Shown here: positions 24,761 through 38,540 of the stretch, one piece after another
How the letters are laid out: every line of letters starts with the position of its first letter
Numbering within the stretch: the stretch's first letter is position 1
Source of the DNA: Nymphaea colorata
Taxonomy: Eukaryota; Streptophyta; Magnoliopsida; Nymphaeales; Nymphaeaceae
Assembly: GCF_008831285.2 (NCBI RefSeq)
Contig: NC_045140.1
Coordinates: 2,709,528-2,773,527 of the forward strand
DNA: 64,000 nucleotides
Direction: 5' to 3'
Made by a program: the position numbers and the translations under genes
Notes under the pieces: model-generated
Database searches by the model: none
What the model was told of the DNA's origin: nothing
Seen by the model: the letters and a program-made list of their open reading frames with translations, nothing else

Positions 24761-24997
24761 AGAACAACAAATGCTACAAATTTGCAAAATTTGAACCATT
24801 ATTGACACGAACAATTTCCTTGCCTACATAAGGAGTGTGAATGCTGTTGGGAAGTGAGATAATTGAAAATATGCTGCATTGCTCGAAAATCAGAATCTTC
24901 CATGGTTGGTGTTGTCATATGGTAGGCACGAGAAGGAGACGAGTTCTTGGTAGAATTCCCCGCATTAGAAGAGAAATCCTGATAGATGGAGCATTAG

Positions 24998-25390
24998 TAG
25001 GGATGTCAATAATCAGATATCCCACCAAACCGTACCGAAAAAATCAGATGTCGCAAACAATTAATATCTGATTAAGAAATCAGATCGAAATCAAATTTAA
25101 GAAATGCTATTTAATCGGATTCATATTCAATTATACATAAATATCTGATAGAAATTGGATTTGGACCCGATTTAGTTTTAATAAATATCTTACATTCAAT
25201 ATTCTTTCGTTTTGATTTGGTTCAAAATTTGGATTTGGATTCGGATATGAATGGGAAAAATGGAACCGAGTTGTGAAACTGGATTTGAAAGTTGGATATG
25301 ACTTTTCTTTGTTCATATTCAAATCCGCATTGGGCTTATCATAATATTGGTAAACAACGCAGTTTTGAGATTCCACTGTACTCACTGTTA
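24998..25390. mobile_element. hAT-like MITE of the TAGGGATGTCAAT family, right-truncated
   Basis: The left end is TAGGGATGTCAATAATCAGA. The interior is made of repeated GATTTGGATTTGG, AAATATCTGAT and TCGGATATGAAT phrases. A related diverged copy lies at about 49,280-49,636. No right end or target duplication was found. Confidence 0.5.
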
Positions 25391-25399
25391 ACGGATTTA

Positions 25400-28300
25400 T
25401 TCACATAGTTAATGATCGGCCATTTACTTGATTCTACATGGGACCATGAATCTCCATCAATGATATGGGATCACGTCTAGCTACTGCAGTATACGTCTTC
25501 AATGCAGCAAGTTTAGATCACAAGGCTTCAACAATACGAAGAATCATATCATCAGAACAACAGAAATTGGCTACATTCAAAATGGTAGTTAGTTATTCTC
25601 TTAACTACATTACTTTCAGCCTAGAATCGAGCAGCGTATGTGGACTCGATCAAAATGTTCTACACTTCAAAGGGCATTCTCAATTCGACAACTTGGGCAC
25701 CATTTAGTCAAGGACAAGATAATCCTGGTCTGTAATAGCTGATCCAATTTATATGTTCTGAAATGCCAAAATCTTTAGCGAGCTCCTCTTCCGTGAAACT
25801 CATTTCGCTGTTCTCCGGACTTCCCCAATTTCTCTTTGCTCCCGTCGCCGTCGCTCCGTTCTTCGGCCAATCATCAAGAATCGTTGCTCCACCACACGCT
25901 CCTCCCCACATTTGCCGTCGAACATTGACGCACTTGTCATCAGAGCCGGATCTTCATCTCTGCATGCAGCTCTGTGCATCTTATATGCCCATACAGACGG
26001 ATTTATCATGGTCTACTTAATCGATTCAGGTACTTAATCCAAAATATATATGCATAAGTAATTTCTGGTGGGCATGAAAAACAGATGGCTATCTGCAATC
26101 TTCTGGCAGCCATGGAACTTTATCCAAGTGGAAGGAAGAAAAGCCGTTTGTTGGAGAAGAGTGATATTGATATTGTGATAAAAAGCGTAGCTAAGTTTCT
26201 CTATTATGGTCAATCCCAAAGGTTGAAAGGTAACTAAAGATCGATGATATATATATATATATACATATATATACATTAAAAAGAATTAAGTGATTGTTAC
26301 ATTTTGGGCCATTGAATTTTCACTAACATGTTAGGATCATGTGCCTCGAATACATTTTCCTTGAAAAAAGAAGGCGCGTAGATCATACCAATATGCAGAG
26401 ACAGAGCTGCCAGAAACTTAGGTCGCGGGGGTACATATATGTAAGCTTTTAAATTGTGAAGTATAAATTAAAGGATCATCATCTTTGTATGTACATAAAG
26501 GGGAATATTTTTGGCAAATGAGAGGTAGGCCTGTCTGTCTATATGGTTAAATAAACAAAAGAACTTGTCACATATGAAAAATAACGTCTAAATGACTAGT
26601 GGGTGGATGCACCTAGAACAATTGATTATTTAAATGCCCAGAATCCACCGGTCCGAGTCCGATTACTTTACATCGTTAAGCAGTACAAAGGAATCCTGCT
26701 TTCTTTCTTCTTGAAAGAAAAGGGGAAAAGAAATTACTACAGTTCCAAAGATTCTCTTAAAAAGAACTGCAATTCTGATTTGCAGTACGTTGTTGTTTCC
26801 CATGAATTCTCTGTTTATCAGAATCCTTTCGAAAGTTCGCGTTGGCCTATTTATTTTCTTCTCTTTACCTTTTCTTTTCTCAGGTTCAAAGCTTGTTGGA
26901 GGCATATCTTTTGGGACTTTCACGAATCCAAAACTTTTTCCTTTAAAAGGTACACTGGTCTTCCCAGAGGTAAATAAACCTAAAATTCATCTCCTTCATG
27001 ATGAACTTGTCTGAGGTTGGCATAGACTGGGACCTACATGATCTGCTTCGAATTCAGATCAGTTTTTTAGATTCTCTGTAATTACATACACTTGCTTCCT
27101 TGTTAGGCACCTCATCAATTGGATTTGCACTAGACTTAGGGGCAGTCTGCTTCTTTTCCTGCAAGTACCTCATTGTATAGACTTACTGAGAATCTTGAAT
27201 AAACAATATTTAATGCAAAAATATGAAGCTTTTCTTTAATCTTCGACACGTTTTGATTTTCTCAGTCTCCCTAGTGCAGCTTAAATTAGTGGCATACAGA
27301 GCAGGGCCTAGTCCCTGCAGATCCGTCCTCTGATTTGCATCTAGCAGCTAAAGATTCAAGTCCCAAAAGTAAAATTGGTGTCTAAATGAGACAAAACCAG
27401 GTTGCTTAATGGTGGTGGTAAGTGGCAAAATTAGTGCCCTTCCCCATCATAGTCATGGTCTTTTTGACATAGTTGGTGCAGTGTAATTTCAAACTTAGAA
27501 ATTTTAAAGTCTTAGAAGATCTGTTAGTGTGTGGATACCCCAAACCCACTTGCCCAAGGTGGCAAAGCTTGTCACTCTAAAGAGAGACAGTGAAAACGAG
27601 ACTACCCAACTTATTGGTTGAGGCGGCCTTTTGTTAAGCGTCTTCTTCAATCCAACTGCAAATTAAGAAAAGCTCTGGGAGAAAAAGATGGTAGACAGCC
27701 ATTATTACAAAGATATGGCTTAGGAGCAAGACAGATAGGCAACAATGGCAGCACTAGCGCACTGCTCTCTAAGTGCCTAATGAAAGGATCTTGCACTCCC
27801 TTCTGGGTAGTGCATCAATCTGACACTTGTTCTGTGAGAAAACCAAGTCTCAGTATTTCTTTCTTTCGCTCAACGCACTGGTGATTTATATTTCAGTGGA
27901 GATGAACTAGTGAAGCAGTGGAATCGTCTTCAGTACGGTGTAGTCAATAAGTATGTGGTTTAGAATTTCACTCTTCTCTCTTGGTGATTTTTCAGAAGAA
28001 AGTAGGTTGCCTTGTGGAAGTGTGACGGACATAATCTTTGTTGTCGTCAACAATCTTTCGTATTCTAGAACTGATTTTGAAATTTGACTAAGTTATACAT
28101 GTCCACAAAACATAGTGGTTTCCTTGTCAACAAAAAAAATATATATACACACACACAGACTCACTTACACTGAAAGTCATTGTTAAATTGAGGAATTACT
28201 GCATAGCAAAAGGTGACCTGTATTGATGCAAATAAAGAGGTAAAACGTCAGTGAATCTTTCGCTGACGGCACTATTGGCAGGAAAAAGGTTAGTGAAAAT

Positions 28301-31300
28301 AGTGTCACTAAACGTCCGTTTGGCAAATTGAACAATAGTAATATAGCTCAAAGATTGAAGCATATTTATGAAACATCTTAAAAAGTGTTCTATAAATCTG
28401 TCTTTACTTTTAGAGTAAATTCATGGAACAGTTGCAAACTGTCTATTTGTCATACGGGCCCCAAAGGATTACTCACGAAATGCTAGTCATGGTTTTAGAA
28501 AATTTACTATTTATTTTCATATACAGTACCTTAATAATCTGAAGCAAGTCCATGAGCTTGTTGAATTCAAGAGCATATCAACACATAGATATAATCAATA
28601 TATTGCGTGTGATTTGCACTTCCTAATTAATCTCATAAAAATTGGCCAGATCTGTCTTTCTTTTATACGGAAAGAAGCCACTCATGCCCACTTGGTTGAG
28701 TTCCTGCAGGAGCCAAAAGTGAACGTTGTGATTCAACTTTAGTGGAGCAATCAGAAGAAATAAGCCTGTCTGCCCCATGCATGGCTTAATATCATAATCA
28801 ATAAATGAGCAGATCATGAGACAAGAGGCAGGACCATGAACTGAAATATTATTTGTTATCTTTGAAGCAATAGATTGGTTTTAATATTCATTGCATATGA
28901 CCGAAGCATGTCTATGTCCTATTTGTGCACACATGAACCTTTGGTCCTTAAATTAAGAAAGATGCAGAGAAAAATGACAATCTTCTACTTTATGTCTCAC
29001 TCAGAAATTGACTGTCCAATTACTCTGGTTCATGGATATGGATGTCTCCCCTAACCCAAATTAGTTGAAGTCCTCATCTGATTAGCATTTTTTGGGCAAG
29101 CTATTTGGCAGAAGTTTTCCCTAAAAGGGGCGCCCATAGAGTTTTTATGCCACTGGAAGAGCAGCTATATATTTAACTGCTAACCCAGAATAAGTTTAAA
29201 TTTAATTTACAACAGTCAAATTCATATGTCCACGGTAATAGTTCTGTATTATCTGATGATTATTGTCATAATTCAGTTCTCATAGCTTCTCCTGGAAACA
29301 TAAAGTTGCATGTTCCTAATTAACTTGGTAAATTGCCATGCAGTAATATGGTCGATTAATATGGCTGGATTCATACTATTCTTAAACAAAGTATGCGAAG
29401 GTATATGTTTCAAAAGATATAGAGAAAATGATTCTTGATTTTAGTCGGAAAGGTTGTTGAAGTTACAAATTTGTTTCGAGCAACTTGAATAAATTTTTAT
29501 CTTATAATTTGAGACAGCTAGGAGAGAATTAATGCTTCTGATCTCCCTCTTTCATCCATGTCAGAGAATGTTTATCCCTCCTGAGATTAGTTCTTGTAGA
29601 ATACATCCAAACCCACGCGAAGTCATGAGTAATATTTTTAAGGCTTTATAAAAAAACTTGAAGAAAAAAGATTTTCGTGTATATACGCCCGAAGCCAGAT
29701 AAATTACAAGGAATAGAAGAAAGAAACGAAGAACTTCGAGATCTCTTCCAAGAACCTTCCCTCAATTATATAGAAGAAGACAAACCCACAAACCGGTCTT
29801 AGTTTTCCACTCGAATAGACCACTTACTATTGAATGTACCTCTCTTTGAGAAAAAGCCTTGAAAACATATTCCTTCTTAATTGTAATGCTGCAAGGTAAT
29901 GATTCACATAAGAAAAGTTAGCACCACAAAGCTGAAGGGTTTCTCCAAAGCCGAGAAAGCGAAGGCATGGGTGATATAATTGTGATGTGAAGCAGACTCC
30001 AACCGAGATTCAGGCACCTTGGATTATTAAAAGAAGTGCACTTCTTTACATTAATATATTGACAACAACCCATCACTTTGAACTTATCTTTTATCTTTTC
30101 GTTATTCCTTGTTTTCTTAAAAGCAACACTCAGTTATAACATCAGATCAAAGGTTTAATAGTAATGCTGACCACAATAATAATAATAATAATTAAGACGT
30201 GTAACGTTAGTAGTATTTTTCCTAATGGCAGATGATAAAGCAGGTAATTGTGATCGCCCCATTATTATAATTAAATAACGAGTTGAAACAACGATATTTA
30301 GTTACTTATGAAGTGCCTTTATTGTACGAGTGAATTTGCTGCTTCTTTAACTGCCGTTGCTTTTTCATTTTCTTGGCCCTTTATTTCTTGAGTTGTGCGT
30401 TGATCCAACCGCATTGGCAAAGCGCACTAACTTAAGAGAATGAGTGATTGCAGGGCACTGACTCAGGTCTAGTGTGGGGCATTACATGCGGCTGGACCTA
30501 GCTGAATTTAGGTCCAACTTAATCACAATGCAAGACTTCAGGAGAAGGTGTGGACAGTCGCCCACGACAATCACGCAGTAGCTCCGCTAATGTCCCACCG
30601 AGGGAAAGAGTAGCTTCTTAAAGTTATTATATAACATAAATTGTCTTATTGCTGCAAACTTTTTAATGAATAGAAACATTGACATAAAACTTAGAGCTAG
30701 TTCAATGAACTTGGGTATGTCTAAATTGTTCTCCAGATTGTGAATCATGCAGAATTATAGACCTAGCCCACTGTCCGCAGTGCCAATCAAACAGAGCTAG
30801 CTATTAAAGTCTAAATTATAGTCAGGGGGAAGGTGTCTACCTATCATACGGCAATTAGAACTTCACATTCAGTGTCACGATAATGATACAATGGAAGCCC
30901 TAAGGGAGAACATATAGAACTCTCACTGCTACAAACACGGTGAAGGATTACTTTATCAATAGACATCACGCTACTTGTGCAAACGTCTGATCAAATTTGT
31001 AAAAGCAAGAGTTCCATTTTATGCAATTTCTTGTGGAGAAATAACATGAGTCGCTAGTTGCTACCTGTAGATCAGTAATTGAAGATGGCAATACAACAAC
31101 ACAAATAGTGTGTTTTCTTTGTACTAGTAAGCACATTTAATTGCCGAAAAACAAGAAAGCACATACAAAGCATGGAGCTATTAAATAAACATAGGGTACA
31201 CCTCAAAGGGCATAATGCGACCAAGCAATATAGCATATCAACATGGTTACTGTCACTTTCTAGTCGCATGATAACTGAGTTGAAGGATGTATTATTGGTC

Positions 31301-31780
31301 CACCCAAATCCCAAAACAAGACAAAATAATAGAGATATAAGAATATAACCTTAGGATTTTTATGCCGAAACTGTTTCCTGTAAATAAAGATTAAAATATA
31401 AATGTAAAATGTGAACAAATAATTATCACTTAAGAGAAACTTATTATAGCGGCGTGTCAATAATATCACAAAGAGATCATGATATGGGCGATATTTTGGA
31501 AGTTTCACGTTGTGCCACGATCATGTTGCACTTGAATAACAATGATATACAAATAAAAAGATGTAAAATGATCGTTAATATTTGTTATTATCGGGGAAAG
31601 AAATCAATTTCAATTCTTTTGACTATAATATAATCGATCAATTAGCTTGCCTGCGATTCAGTTCCAAACGTAAAAGCAAGTGAGAAAATCACGGCGCGGG
31701 CATTCGCTCAAATTTAATCAAAACATGCAAGTGGAGATCTATTCATCAAGTTTCCATGGGGATCTACATCACGTGGAACA
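25400..31780. other. Long intergenic region, no gene recognised
   Basis: Short open frames only. On the minus strand 25911-25708 an uninterrupted stretch reads like protein (for example MSFTEEELAKDFGIS) but is not recognised and has no partner exons. (TA)n lies near 26250-26275. A short inverted pair (CGTCAG / CTGACG) is near 28240. A (TAA)n run lies near 30176-30193. Near 27300-27365 a box-B-like GATTCAAGTCCC could be part of a tRNA-derived element. Confidence 0.4.
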
Positions 31781-33040
31781 AGAGAGAGAGAGAGAGAGAG
31801 AGGCTTAAAATTAGTTCAAAAAAAAGGAGTGGATTTACATTGAAAACAACAAAAGCTGTGAGTGTTTTGTCTGTTTGAGGTGATTGGGCATCATGGCCGT
31901 CGGTGGAGCTACGGATTTCGTCAGTGGGAACGAAGCCCAAGTGCAGGATGACCGGCCGGCGAGGAGTGCAAGATCAACCTACCCCCACTTTCCAATCAAC
32001 TTTCACGGCAGCCATTAATACAAAGTCGGCAGGTTTTGTCTCTCTGACCAACCCACAGCTGCTTTCTTTCTTTCCGCATCGATCACAGCACTCGAAGATT
32101 CTGATTCACCTAACCGAAGCCACTTTCACCATCTCCTGCCTGAGACATGCAATTCTAATCCACTTATCGCTTTCATCTCTGATCAGCAGATGTAAGCGGT
32201 GGAGTACTACTACTGGTGTGAGATCCGCCATTTGTCGCTTCTGTTTTAACCGGATCTTCCTTCATAGGAGTTGAGCTAATCAGGTTCAGATTCAAACATA
32301 TATATATATACATATTCGGACTCAAGTATTAGAACTATCTTTTGTGAAACAAGCTGGATCATCCATGCTACAGGACATAAAATGCAACTGAATTTTTTAT
32401 GTTTTCTTAGACACCGGCAACGACCACAGATTAAGGAGAATGTATAGGGTCGTGTCTGTAAATTAACAGTTCCATTGTTCTTGCCGTTGATTTCCTTCGT
32501 GCCTTTAGTTTGAAGTGGCCCTTCTTTCACGGCTAGGATCCGAAGCTTGTAAGTGCAATCTCACCGGCCTGAGTCAAAAAAATCTCCATGGATTCAAAAG
32601 ATGTCAGATTCTTCATTAACAGGTCAACGAAGCATTTTCCTTTGATCGATTTAATCTGAAATTCAACGAAAAAAAGTAAATTAATTAAAGTTTGCATCTA
32701 TTCCGGAAGTTGGTTGACTTACGCGTGCCTATACCAAAGTCAAAATATGAAAAAATGTGGATTTTCTTTGAACTTGTAAAGAATCCTAAGTTAATTAGCT
32801 AGATTTTTTAAACGGTTGCTACGATGGATGGGATGTGAGTGGTAGGCGACCAGACTTCATTTTGAGTTCCTATGGCATCAACACTTCTATGTTAAGAAAC
32901 AAAAGCATCGATATGAAAGTTGAACTATAACAGAGGAGTCCACACAAAGCACTGAATTCAGACCTGGTACTTTAGAGAAAGAGAAAAGGGTCGGGGCTTC
33001 AACTACCAACCAGATGGTAAGATGAGATACACAACTTACT
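31781..33040. other. (GA)n tract and unassigned sequence
   Basis: (GA)n at about 31781-31802. A small ORF starts at ATG 31892 (MAVGGATDFVSGNEAQ), and a Ser/Thr/Pro-rich open stretch on the minus strand (about 32255-32165) begins MKEDPVKTEATNGG. Neither is recognised nor joined to other exons. The base composition is less AT-rich than the surroundings, so a small gene or gene fragment is possible. Confidence 0.25.
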
Positions 33041-33042
33041 AC

Positions 33043-33278
33043 TAAGTTTGAGCATCGGGCCGGGCCGCTAGCGGGTACCCATTACTTGGCCTAAAAAAAA
33101 GTGCGTAGGCTCGGCCCAATAATTTTTTTAATATTTATTTTATTTATATATATATATTTATATTATTTTATTATGATTAATTATGTTTATATATTATTCT
33201 ATATTCAAAATATATTTTTTAATTTAATCAGATACAAACCCAGGTTTAAGTGTCAGGCTGGTTTGATGCCCAAGCTTA
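33043..33278. mobile_element. MITE of the GGGCCGGGCC family, diverged
   Basis: The left end TAAGTTTGAGCATCGGGCC pairs with a right end that is the complement of TAAGCTTGGGCATCAAACC. The interior is very AT-rich. The flanking 8-mers CTTACTAC and TATCCTAC agree at five of eight positions. It is the same family as the intact element at 61,560-61,841. Confidence 0.6.
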
Positions 33279-34189
33279 TATCCTACTCACTTGACCACGT
33301 GAAATTATTTTGAAAATAGGTAGCTTGACTTTTAAGTTCATCTTATATCTAACCTTAGTCAATTTACCTATCCCTCAGAAAAATAAATAACAATAAAACT
33401 CAAAAATGGAATTTCAGATTAACAAGTTCAAAAAATTTCAAATACAAAATTTTATGAAAAAAAAGCTTAATTTTGGAAGGGAAAAACAATTCATGTTCCT
33501 CTTTAGTTTCTCGGTTTTTAACGGCCTTCATTGTAAATAAGAGCACCCACACCTAAGAAGAAGGAAATGTAAATAAGCATAAAATTACCGTTATCATGGC
33601 ACCAAAATTGACCATGTAAGGTCCGAACCGAAAAGTTAGGTTGGTTGCAACGGACCCGGAATACCGTGCACGAAATGATCACACATAAAGCGCAGTGTCA
33701 GTGCCATACTCCTATAAATTGGGAGAGAATCGATGCAATATTTTTACAACTTTCCAAATGATTTTATAAAGGGAAGAAAACAAAAGCGAGAAGAGAACAG
33801 TCTGTTGTCCTTTCACAAACCGACTCTGCAAATTTAACACGCAATTGTTTTAGTCCTTTCAAGGAAACGGCTTCCCTTCTCGTTTGCTTCCACATTTGTA
33901 ATAGACCTGGTTTTGACCTACATATAAAGTGAGTGAGTCCGGCATAGGTCAAGTTTCTAGCACGAGGATTCCGGGACCCAGCTTAAAATCCAGACCTAGA
34001 TGTGACTTGGGTGCCACATTATGTCAAATAAAATTTAAAAAGCAAACTTGGAATTTAAAGCGAACTTGGAATTTATTGAAGCTATGATCAATATAAGTTA
34101 TGGTCAATATATAAGCTTTAAAGTGTATTTGCAAAGTTTGCCATAAAGACTAAGACTGTATTTTATGAAATCGCCTATTCACTAGCACC

Positions 34190-34718
34190 TAGGGGTAAAC
34201 AACGTGTCGAGCTCGAGCTCGACTGATAAAAGCTCGGCTCGTGAACGAGTTCGAGCTGAGTCATTTACTTAACAAGTCAAGCTTGGGTTCATGAATCAAC
34301 TCGTTCAAATAATCGAGTGGAGTTCGAGCTCAACATAGCTCTCAAGTCGAACTCAAGCCTTAATCGAGTTTGTCGAGCCTTAATCAAGTCGATATATTCA
34401 AATGAGTTTACGAGTTTGTCGAGCCTTAATTGAGCCAAGCTTGAACGTAACACGTAACGATGAATATCAATTCTATTCAAACAAATTTGTCAAGCTCGAG
34501 CTCAACACGTAACACGTAACGATGAATATGAATTTTATTCAAACGAATTTGTCGAGCCTTAATCGAGTCGAGCTTGAGCTCGAGCTCAGCATGTAACTAC
34601 GAAGTCGAGTTCAAGCTGCTTCAGTCAAGCTCGAACCGAGTCGAGCTTGAGGTTTTATTAGTCAAGCCGAGTTCGACCTTATTGAACTTGGGCTCGACTC
34701 GGCTCGTGTTCACCCCTA
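34190..34718. mobile_element. hAT-like MITE, CGAGCTCGA family, with 8-bp target duplication
   Basis: The left end is TAGGGGTAAACAACGTGTCG and the right end is the complement of TAGGGGTGAACACGAGCCGA. It is flanked by CTAGCACC (34182-34189) and CTAGCATC (34719-34726), a 7-of-8 match as expected for hAT insertions. The body of 529 bp is packed with GTCGAGCTCGAGC, GAGCCTTAATCGAG and their complements, including a tandemly repeated phrase (about 34445-34580). No coding capacity. Confidence 0.85.
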
Positions 34719-34734
34719 CTAGCATCAAAATAGC

Positions 34735-35448
34735 TCCAATTTTGGTTAAGGGGTACTAGTTATATAATTTTAAAATTTTAAACACAATTGTATGTAAATG
34801 AGAAAAACGGTCATAAAATTTTAATATGAAAATAAACATTATTTGTAAGCGTGTGTGGGCTATTGCCTACCTCATGCTCACACCTGCCTCCACCAAATAA
34901 CATCTGGTTTTAAAGGCTATGAAAGTTCGAGTGGACGCATACATCTTGACCCCAGGCACCATTTTGGAGGAAAATTTTTCAAGAAAGGTAAAGAGAATCA
35001 TCTTTCACTCGGATCGAAATTTGATTGACTAAATCGAAAGGGGGCCGAAGAATGATAGTTCGAATTGAAAACATATTGCAATTAAAGTACCACAAACTAA
35101 GAATAAACAAAGGGCAAGTTGGCTATAGTTATTAGACACCAGGAATATACCACACAATTTCCCAGTAGAAGACCATCTTCTCAAAAGATTGATGCCCACA
35201 TGATCGAAGTTCGAGTAGCGGCAGGAAAAAGCATAATGAAGATTATTATATTCATCATATTGAAATAATTCAATCAATCACATTGGAAACCATGCAACTT
35301 GACCAACGAGCGCCCTCGACCTCTTCTACTTATCTTCCAATTCATCTCCCAGAGTCGCCTAGATTCATTGTGTACTATTATTTCAGAGATAGATAGAGTG
35401 TCTATAATCGCATGCAGATTTGGAAAATTAGATACCCGTTTCCTTCTT
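34735..35448. other. Upstream region of the AZG permease gene
   Basis: No gene is seen. A minus-strand open stretch of 82 codons (35277-35029) is not recognised. A CATGCA motif lies at 35411-35416, close to the permease gene. Confidence 0.4.
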
Positions 35449-35457
35449 TATATATAG
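35449..35457 (+). promoter_or_regulatory. Candidate TATA box of the AZG permease gene
   Basis: TATATATAG lies 134 bp before the start codon and is followed by a GA-rich leader. This is a normal spacing for a leader of about 100 nt. Inferred from position and sequence only. Confidence 0.45.
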
Positions 35458-35590
35458 AGAGAAAGGGGCTGCCATCTCTGGTCCAGGTCTAGAAAGAAAG
35501 AAACAGAGGAACCCCTTTCCTTTTTAAAGAGGGAGAAAGGAGAGTTCATCGAACTGTGGAAAAGAGAGATCGCTCTAGCGAGAGACAGAG

Positions 35591-37303
35591 ATGGTGAACG
35601 TCTGGAAGAAACTTGGGCAGTCATGGAGCGACATGGAGAAGAGATTGAACGATAGAATTAACCAGAGCAGGCTGGGGAGGCGCTTCAAGATGGAAGAGCG
35701 GAAGACCTGCTTCACCAAGGAGCTGCGCGCCGGCACCGCCACCTTCCTCACCATGGCCTACATCCTGGCCGTCAATGCAACCATCCTGTCTGACTCCGGT
35801 GGCACCTGCACCGCCGGCGACTGCTCCATGGTCTGCAACGTCCCCACAATAGCGGAGTCCGACTGCCACGGCCTCTACCATTACCACCCCCGCGACGGCA
35901 ACACCACCGCCTCCATTCAGCTCCGACTAGTTCAGCCCGGTCCCGAGTGCAAGTCAGACACCCCAGCACCCAATCCCGGCTACCAAAACTGCCTAGCCAA
36001 GACCAGGAAGGACCTGATCGTGGCCACCGCTCTTTCTTCCGCCATCGGCAGCCTGGCCATGGGCGCGCTCGCCAACCTGCCGCTGGCGCTAGCGCCCGGC
36101 ATGGGGAGCAACGCCTACTTCGCTTACACCTTGGTCGGCTTCCATGGCTCTGGTCCGCTGTCCTACCAAACCGGGCTGGCCATAGTCTTTTTAGAAGGCG
36201 CCATCTTCTTCGTGATCTCTGCGCTAGGACTCAGGTCATGGCTCGCCAGGCTCACCCCTAGGTCGGTCCGACTAGCCTGTGGAGCCGGCATAGGACTCTT
36301 TCTCGCATTCATCGGCCTGCAATCCGGTCAAGGCGTCGGCCTCGTCGGCCCCAGCCCTTCAACTCTCATCACCCTGGCCGCTTGCCCCAAACAGTACATC
36401 ACAGAGGTTGGTGGCTTCTCACAGTGCAGCAGCCACACCATGGAAAGCCCCACATTTTGGCTGGGCGCCGCCGGCTTTGTACTGACATCTTACTGCCTGA
36501 TGAAGAATGTGAAGGGGAGTATGATATATGGGATAGTTGTGGTCACCCTGGTGTCTTGGATCAGGAATACACAGGTCACCGTCTTCCCAAACACACCAGA
36601 GGGAGATGCTTCTTACAGCTACTTCAAGAGGGTGGTGGATTTCCACAAGATTCAGTCCACTGCTGGTGCCTTCAGCTTCAATGGCTTCTCCCACACGCCA
36701 GTTTGGGTCTCCCTCATCACCCTGTTGTACATAGACGTGCTTGCGACTACTGCAACCCTGTATTCCATGGCAGAGTTTGGGGGTTTCATTGATGAGAATG
36801 GGAAATTTGAAGGTCAGTACTTGGCTTTCATGGTCGACGCCGGATCCATCATGGTCGGCTCGGCCTTGGGGACCTCGCCGGTGGCCACGTTCATCGAGTC
36901 GTCCGCGGGTATCAGGGAAGGTGGAAGAACAGGGCTGACCGCCATTACTGTGGCATTTTACTTCCTTGTCTCTCTGTTTTTCACGCCTCTATTGGCGAAC
37001 ATTCCTCCATGGGCGATTGGCCCTTCACTGATACTGGTTGGGGCGACGATGATGAAGGTGGTGAAGGAGGTCAAATGGGAGGATGCGAAAGAAGGGGTGC
37101 CGGCTTTCATCACCATGCTGCTCATGCCTCTGTCCTATTCCATAACGAATGGGCTGATCGGAGGAATTGGTGTGTACATTGTGCTCCATGCCTTTGATTT
37201 TATTGGTTGCGCCAGGAATTGGTTTGCCAAAAGGAAACGCCCTGTGCTGGCTAAGGTACAGAACCAAGTAACTGCTGCCAATGAATCACCTGTTCTTGTT
37301 TAA
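35591..37303 (+). CDS. AZG2: Purine permease of the AZG family (AZG2-like)
   Basis: Plasma- or endo-membrane transporter of adenine and guanine (family members also move cytokinins), of the AzgA-like branch of NCS2 transporters. The single exon of 570 codons is usual for the family (530-580). Visible signatures are [19 protein letters not shown] near residue 40, [19 protein letters not shown] near 165-185, [27 protein letters not shown], and [19 protein letters not shown] near 427. About a dozen hydrophobic segments are spread along it. Phrases such as [20 protein letters not shown] and DVLATT look closer to AZG2 than AZG1, so the symbol is tentative while the family is firm. The first two thirds are strikingly GC-rich compared with the flanks. 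The start is the first ATG after a TATA-like site and GA-rich leader. Confidence 0.93.
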   Translation: MVNVWKKLGQSWSDMEKRLNDRINQSRLGRRFKMEERKTCFTKELRAGTATFLTMAYILAVNATILSDSGGTCTAGDCSMVCNVPTIAESDCHGLYHYHPRDGNTTASIQLRLVQPGPECKSDTPAPNPGYQNCLAKTRKDLIVATALSSAIGSLAMGALANLPLALAPGMGSNAYFAYTLVGFHGSGPLSYQTGLAIVFLEGAIFFVISALGLRSWLARLTPRSVRLACGAGIGLFLAFIGLQSGQGVGLVGPSPSTLITLAACPKQYITEVGGFSQCSSHTMESPTFWLGAAGFVLTSYCLMKNVKGSMIYGIVVVTLVSWIRNTQVTVFPNTPEGDASYSYFKRVVDFHKIQSTAGAFSFNGFSHTPVWVSLITLLYIDVLATTATLYSMAEFGGFIDENGKFEGQYLAFMVDAGSIMVGSALGTSPVATFIESSAGIREGGRTGLTAITVAFYFLVSLFFTPLLANIPPWAIGPSLILVGATMMKVVKEVKWEDAKEGVPAFITMLLMPLSYSITNGLIGGIGVYIVLHAFDFIGCARNWFAKRKRPVLAKVQNQVTAANESPVLV

Positions 37304-38401
37304 TGAATTGCTTTTTCTGTTCAAGCCTCTGTAGATCGATTTCTCACTTACATTGTTGGCAGGATACAATCAGCTCTGTTTTGATCTGGGTGTTATTAAA
37401 CTAATGAATGTAATTTAATTTCATGGAATAGACAGTCGTAGCTAATTAGAAAGGGTTTATAAAGTATATGCAACCGGATTTTTGGCCGGCGTTCAGATAA
37501 TCCGGCGATATCCCAGATATCCAACCTCTTAATCAGATGCAGAAGTGCAGCCAACGGGCCAGGCGTGGCCTACCATGACCTATTTCCGCCTCGAATAGGC
37601 ATTTTCGTGGAGGGTAAAACCTGGACCCTGCTTGACCGTTGAAAATTTTATGTAAACTCCACTCTTTAACATGATATTCCTAGAACTACCCCGAAAGTGT
37701 CTGGACAGGCATTTGGGAATTTATAGCTTTCAATGGGACGTTGCTGTTGAAGGGAGATGGAGGGAGAGATATGTCGGAACGGCCAAAGCCCATGAACGAA
37801 GTTAGAAATTTTTTTTTCGGGGAGCATTAATTCAATAACTTTAATTTGTTTGAGCATTTATATATATAATAATAAAATATATCAAAACATTAGCATATAT
37901 ATTAAACTAATTTTGCCCACACCAGACACCAGCCACCATGTGGCTCGTGGTTTCTCCACTGCCCAAGCCTGTTCTTATTTTTCTTTGCTTTGTGGTTAGG
38001 GGCTGCTTGGTGCTAGGTAAAAATAGTTACATCCAAAAGAAAAAAAGAAAAAGATACTTTTATTGCAGAGAAACTTTTGACAAACCGTTTAATAGTTTCA
38101 ATGAAAGTTGTGTTTTTAATAGGTCTTAATCTCTCTCTTCTATTTCATAACTTTTCCTGCAAGGGGCCCATGACCTATATATGTGTGTGTTCAGATTTAT
38201 ATGATTCACTTGAACTAGAGCATCCAATTCCACCTTTCCATTGTTGAGATGCACACTTCGAAATTTATTCTCATACTGGATTCATGGCTAGCCTAGCTCT
38301 CTCTCTCTCTCTCTTTCTCTTTCTATATATATATATATATATATATATATGCTGGGTTGGGAAAGGAAGGGAGCTAGAGAGAGAAGAATGAGTACGTTCC
38401 A

Positions 38402-38540
38402 AAGTAACCATCTCAGACAAGACAGACCTCTTAAAACAGGTTATCAATGTTCTTATATGATATGATAAAAATAACCATCTCAGGCAAGACTGACTCTTAA
38501 AGCAGGTTATCAATGTTGTTCTTGTATAATATTATAACCT
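38402..38540. repeat. Diverged tandem duplication, unit about 68 bp
   Basis: Both copies share ACCATCTCAGRCAAGAC and CAGGTTATCAATGTT in the same order, with several substitutions and small indels between them. Confidence 0.8.

Noticed and set aside
26603-26977. 124-codon open frame
   Set aside because: Overlapping frames on both strands are equally long and none shows a domain. Probably chance.
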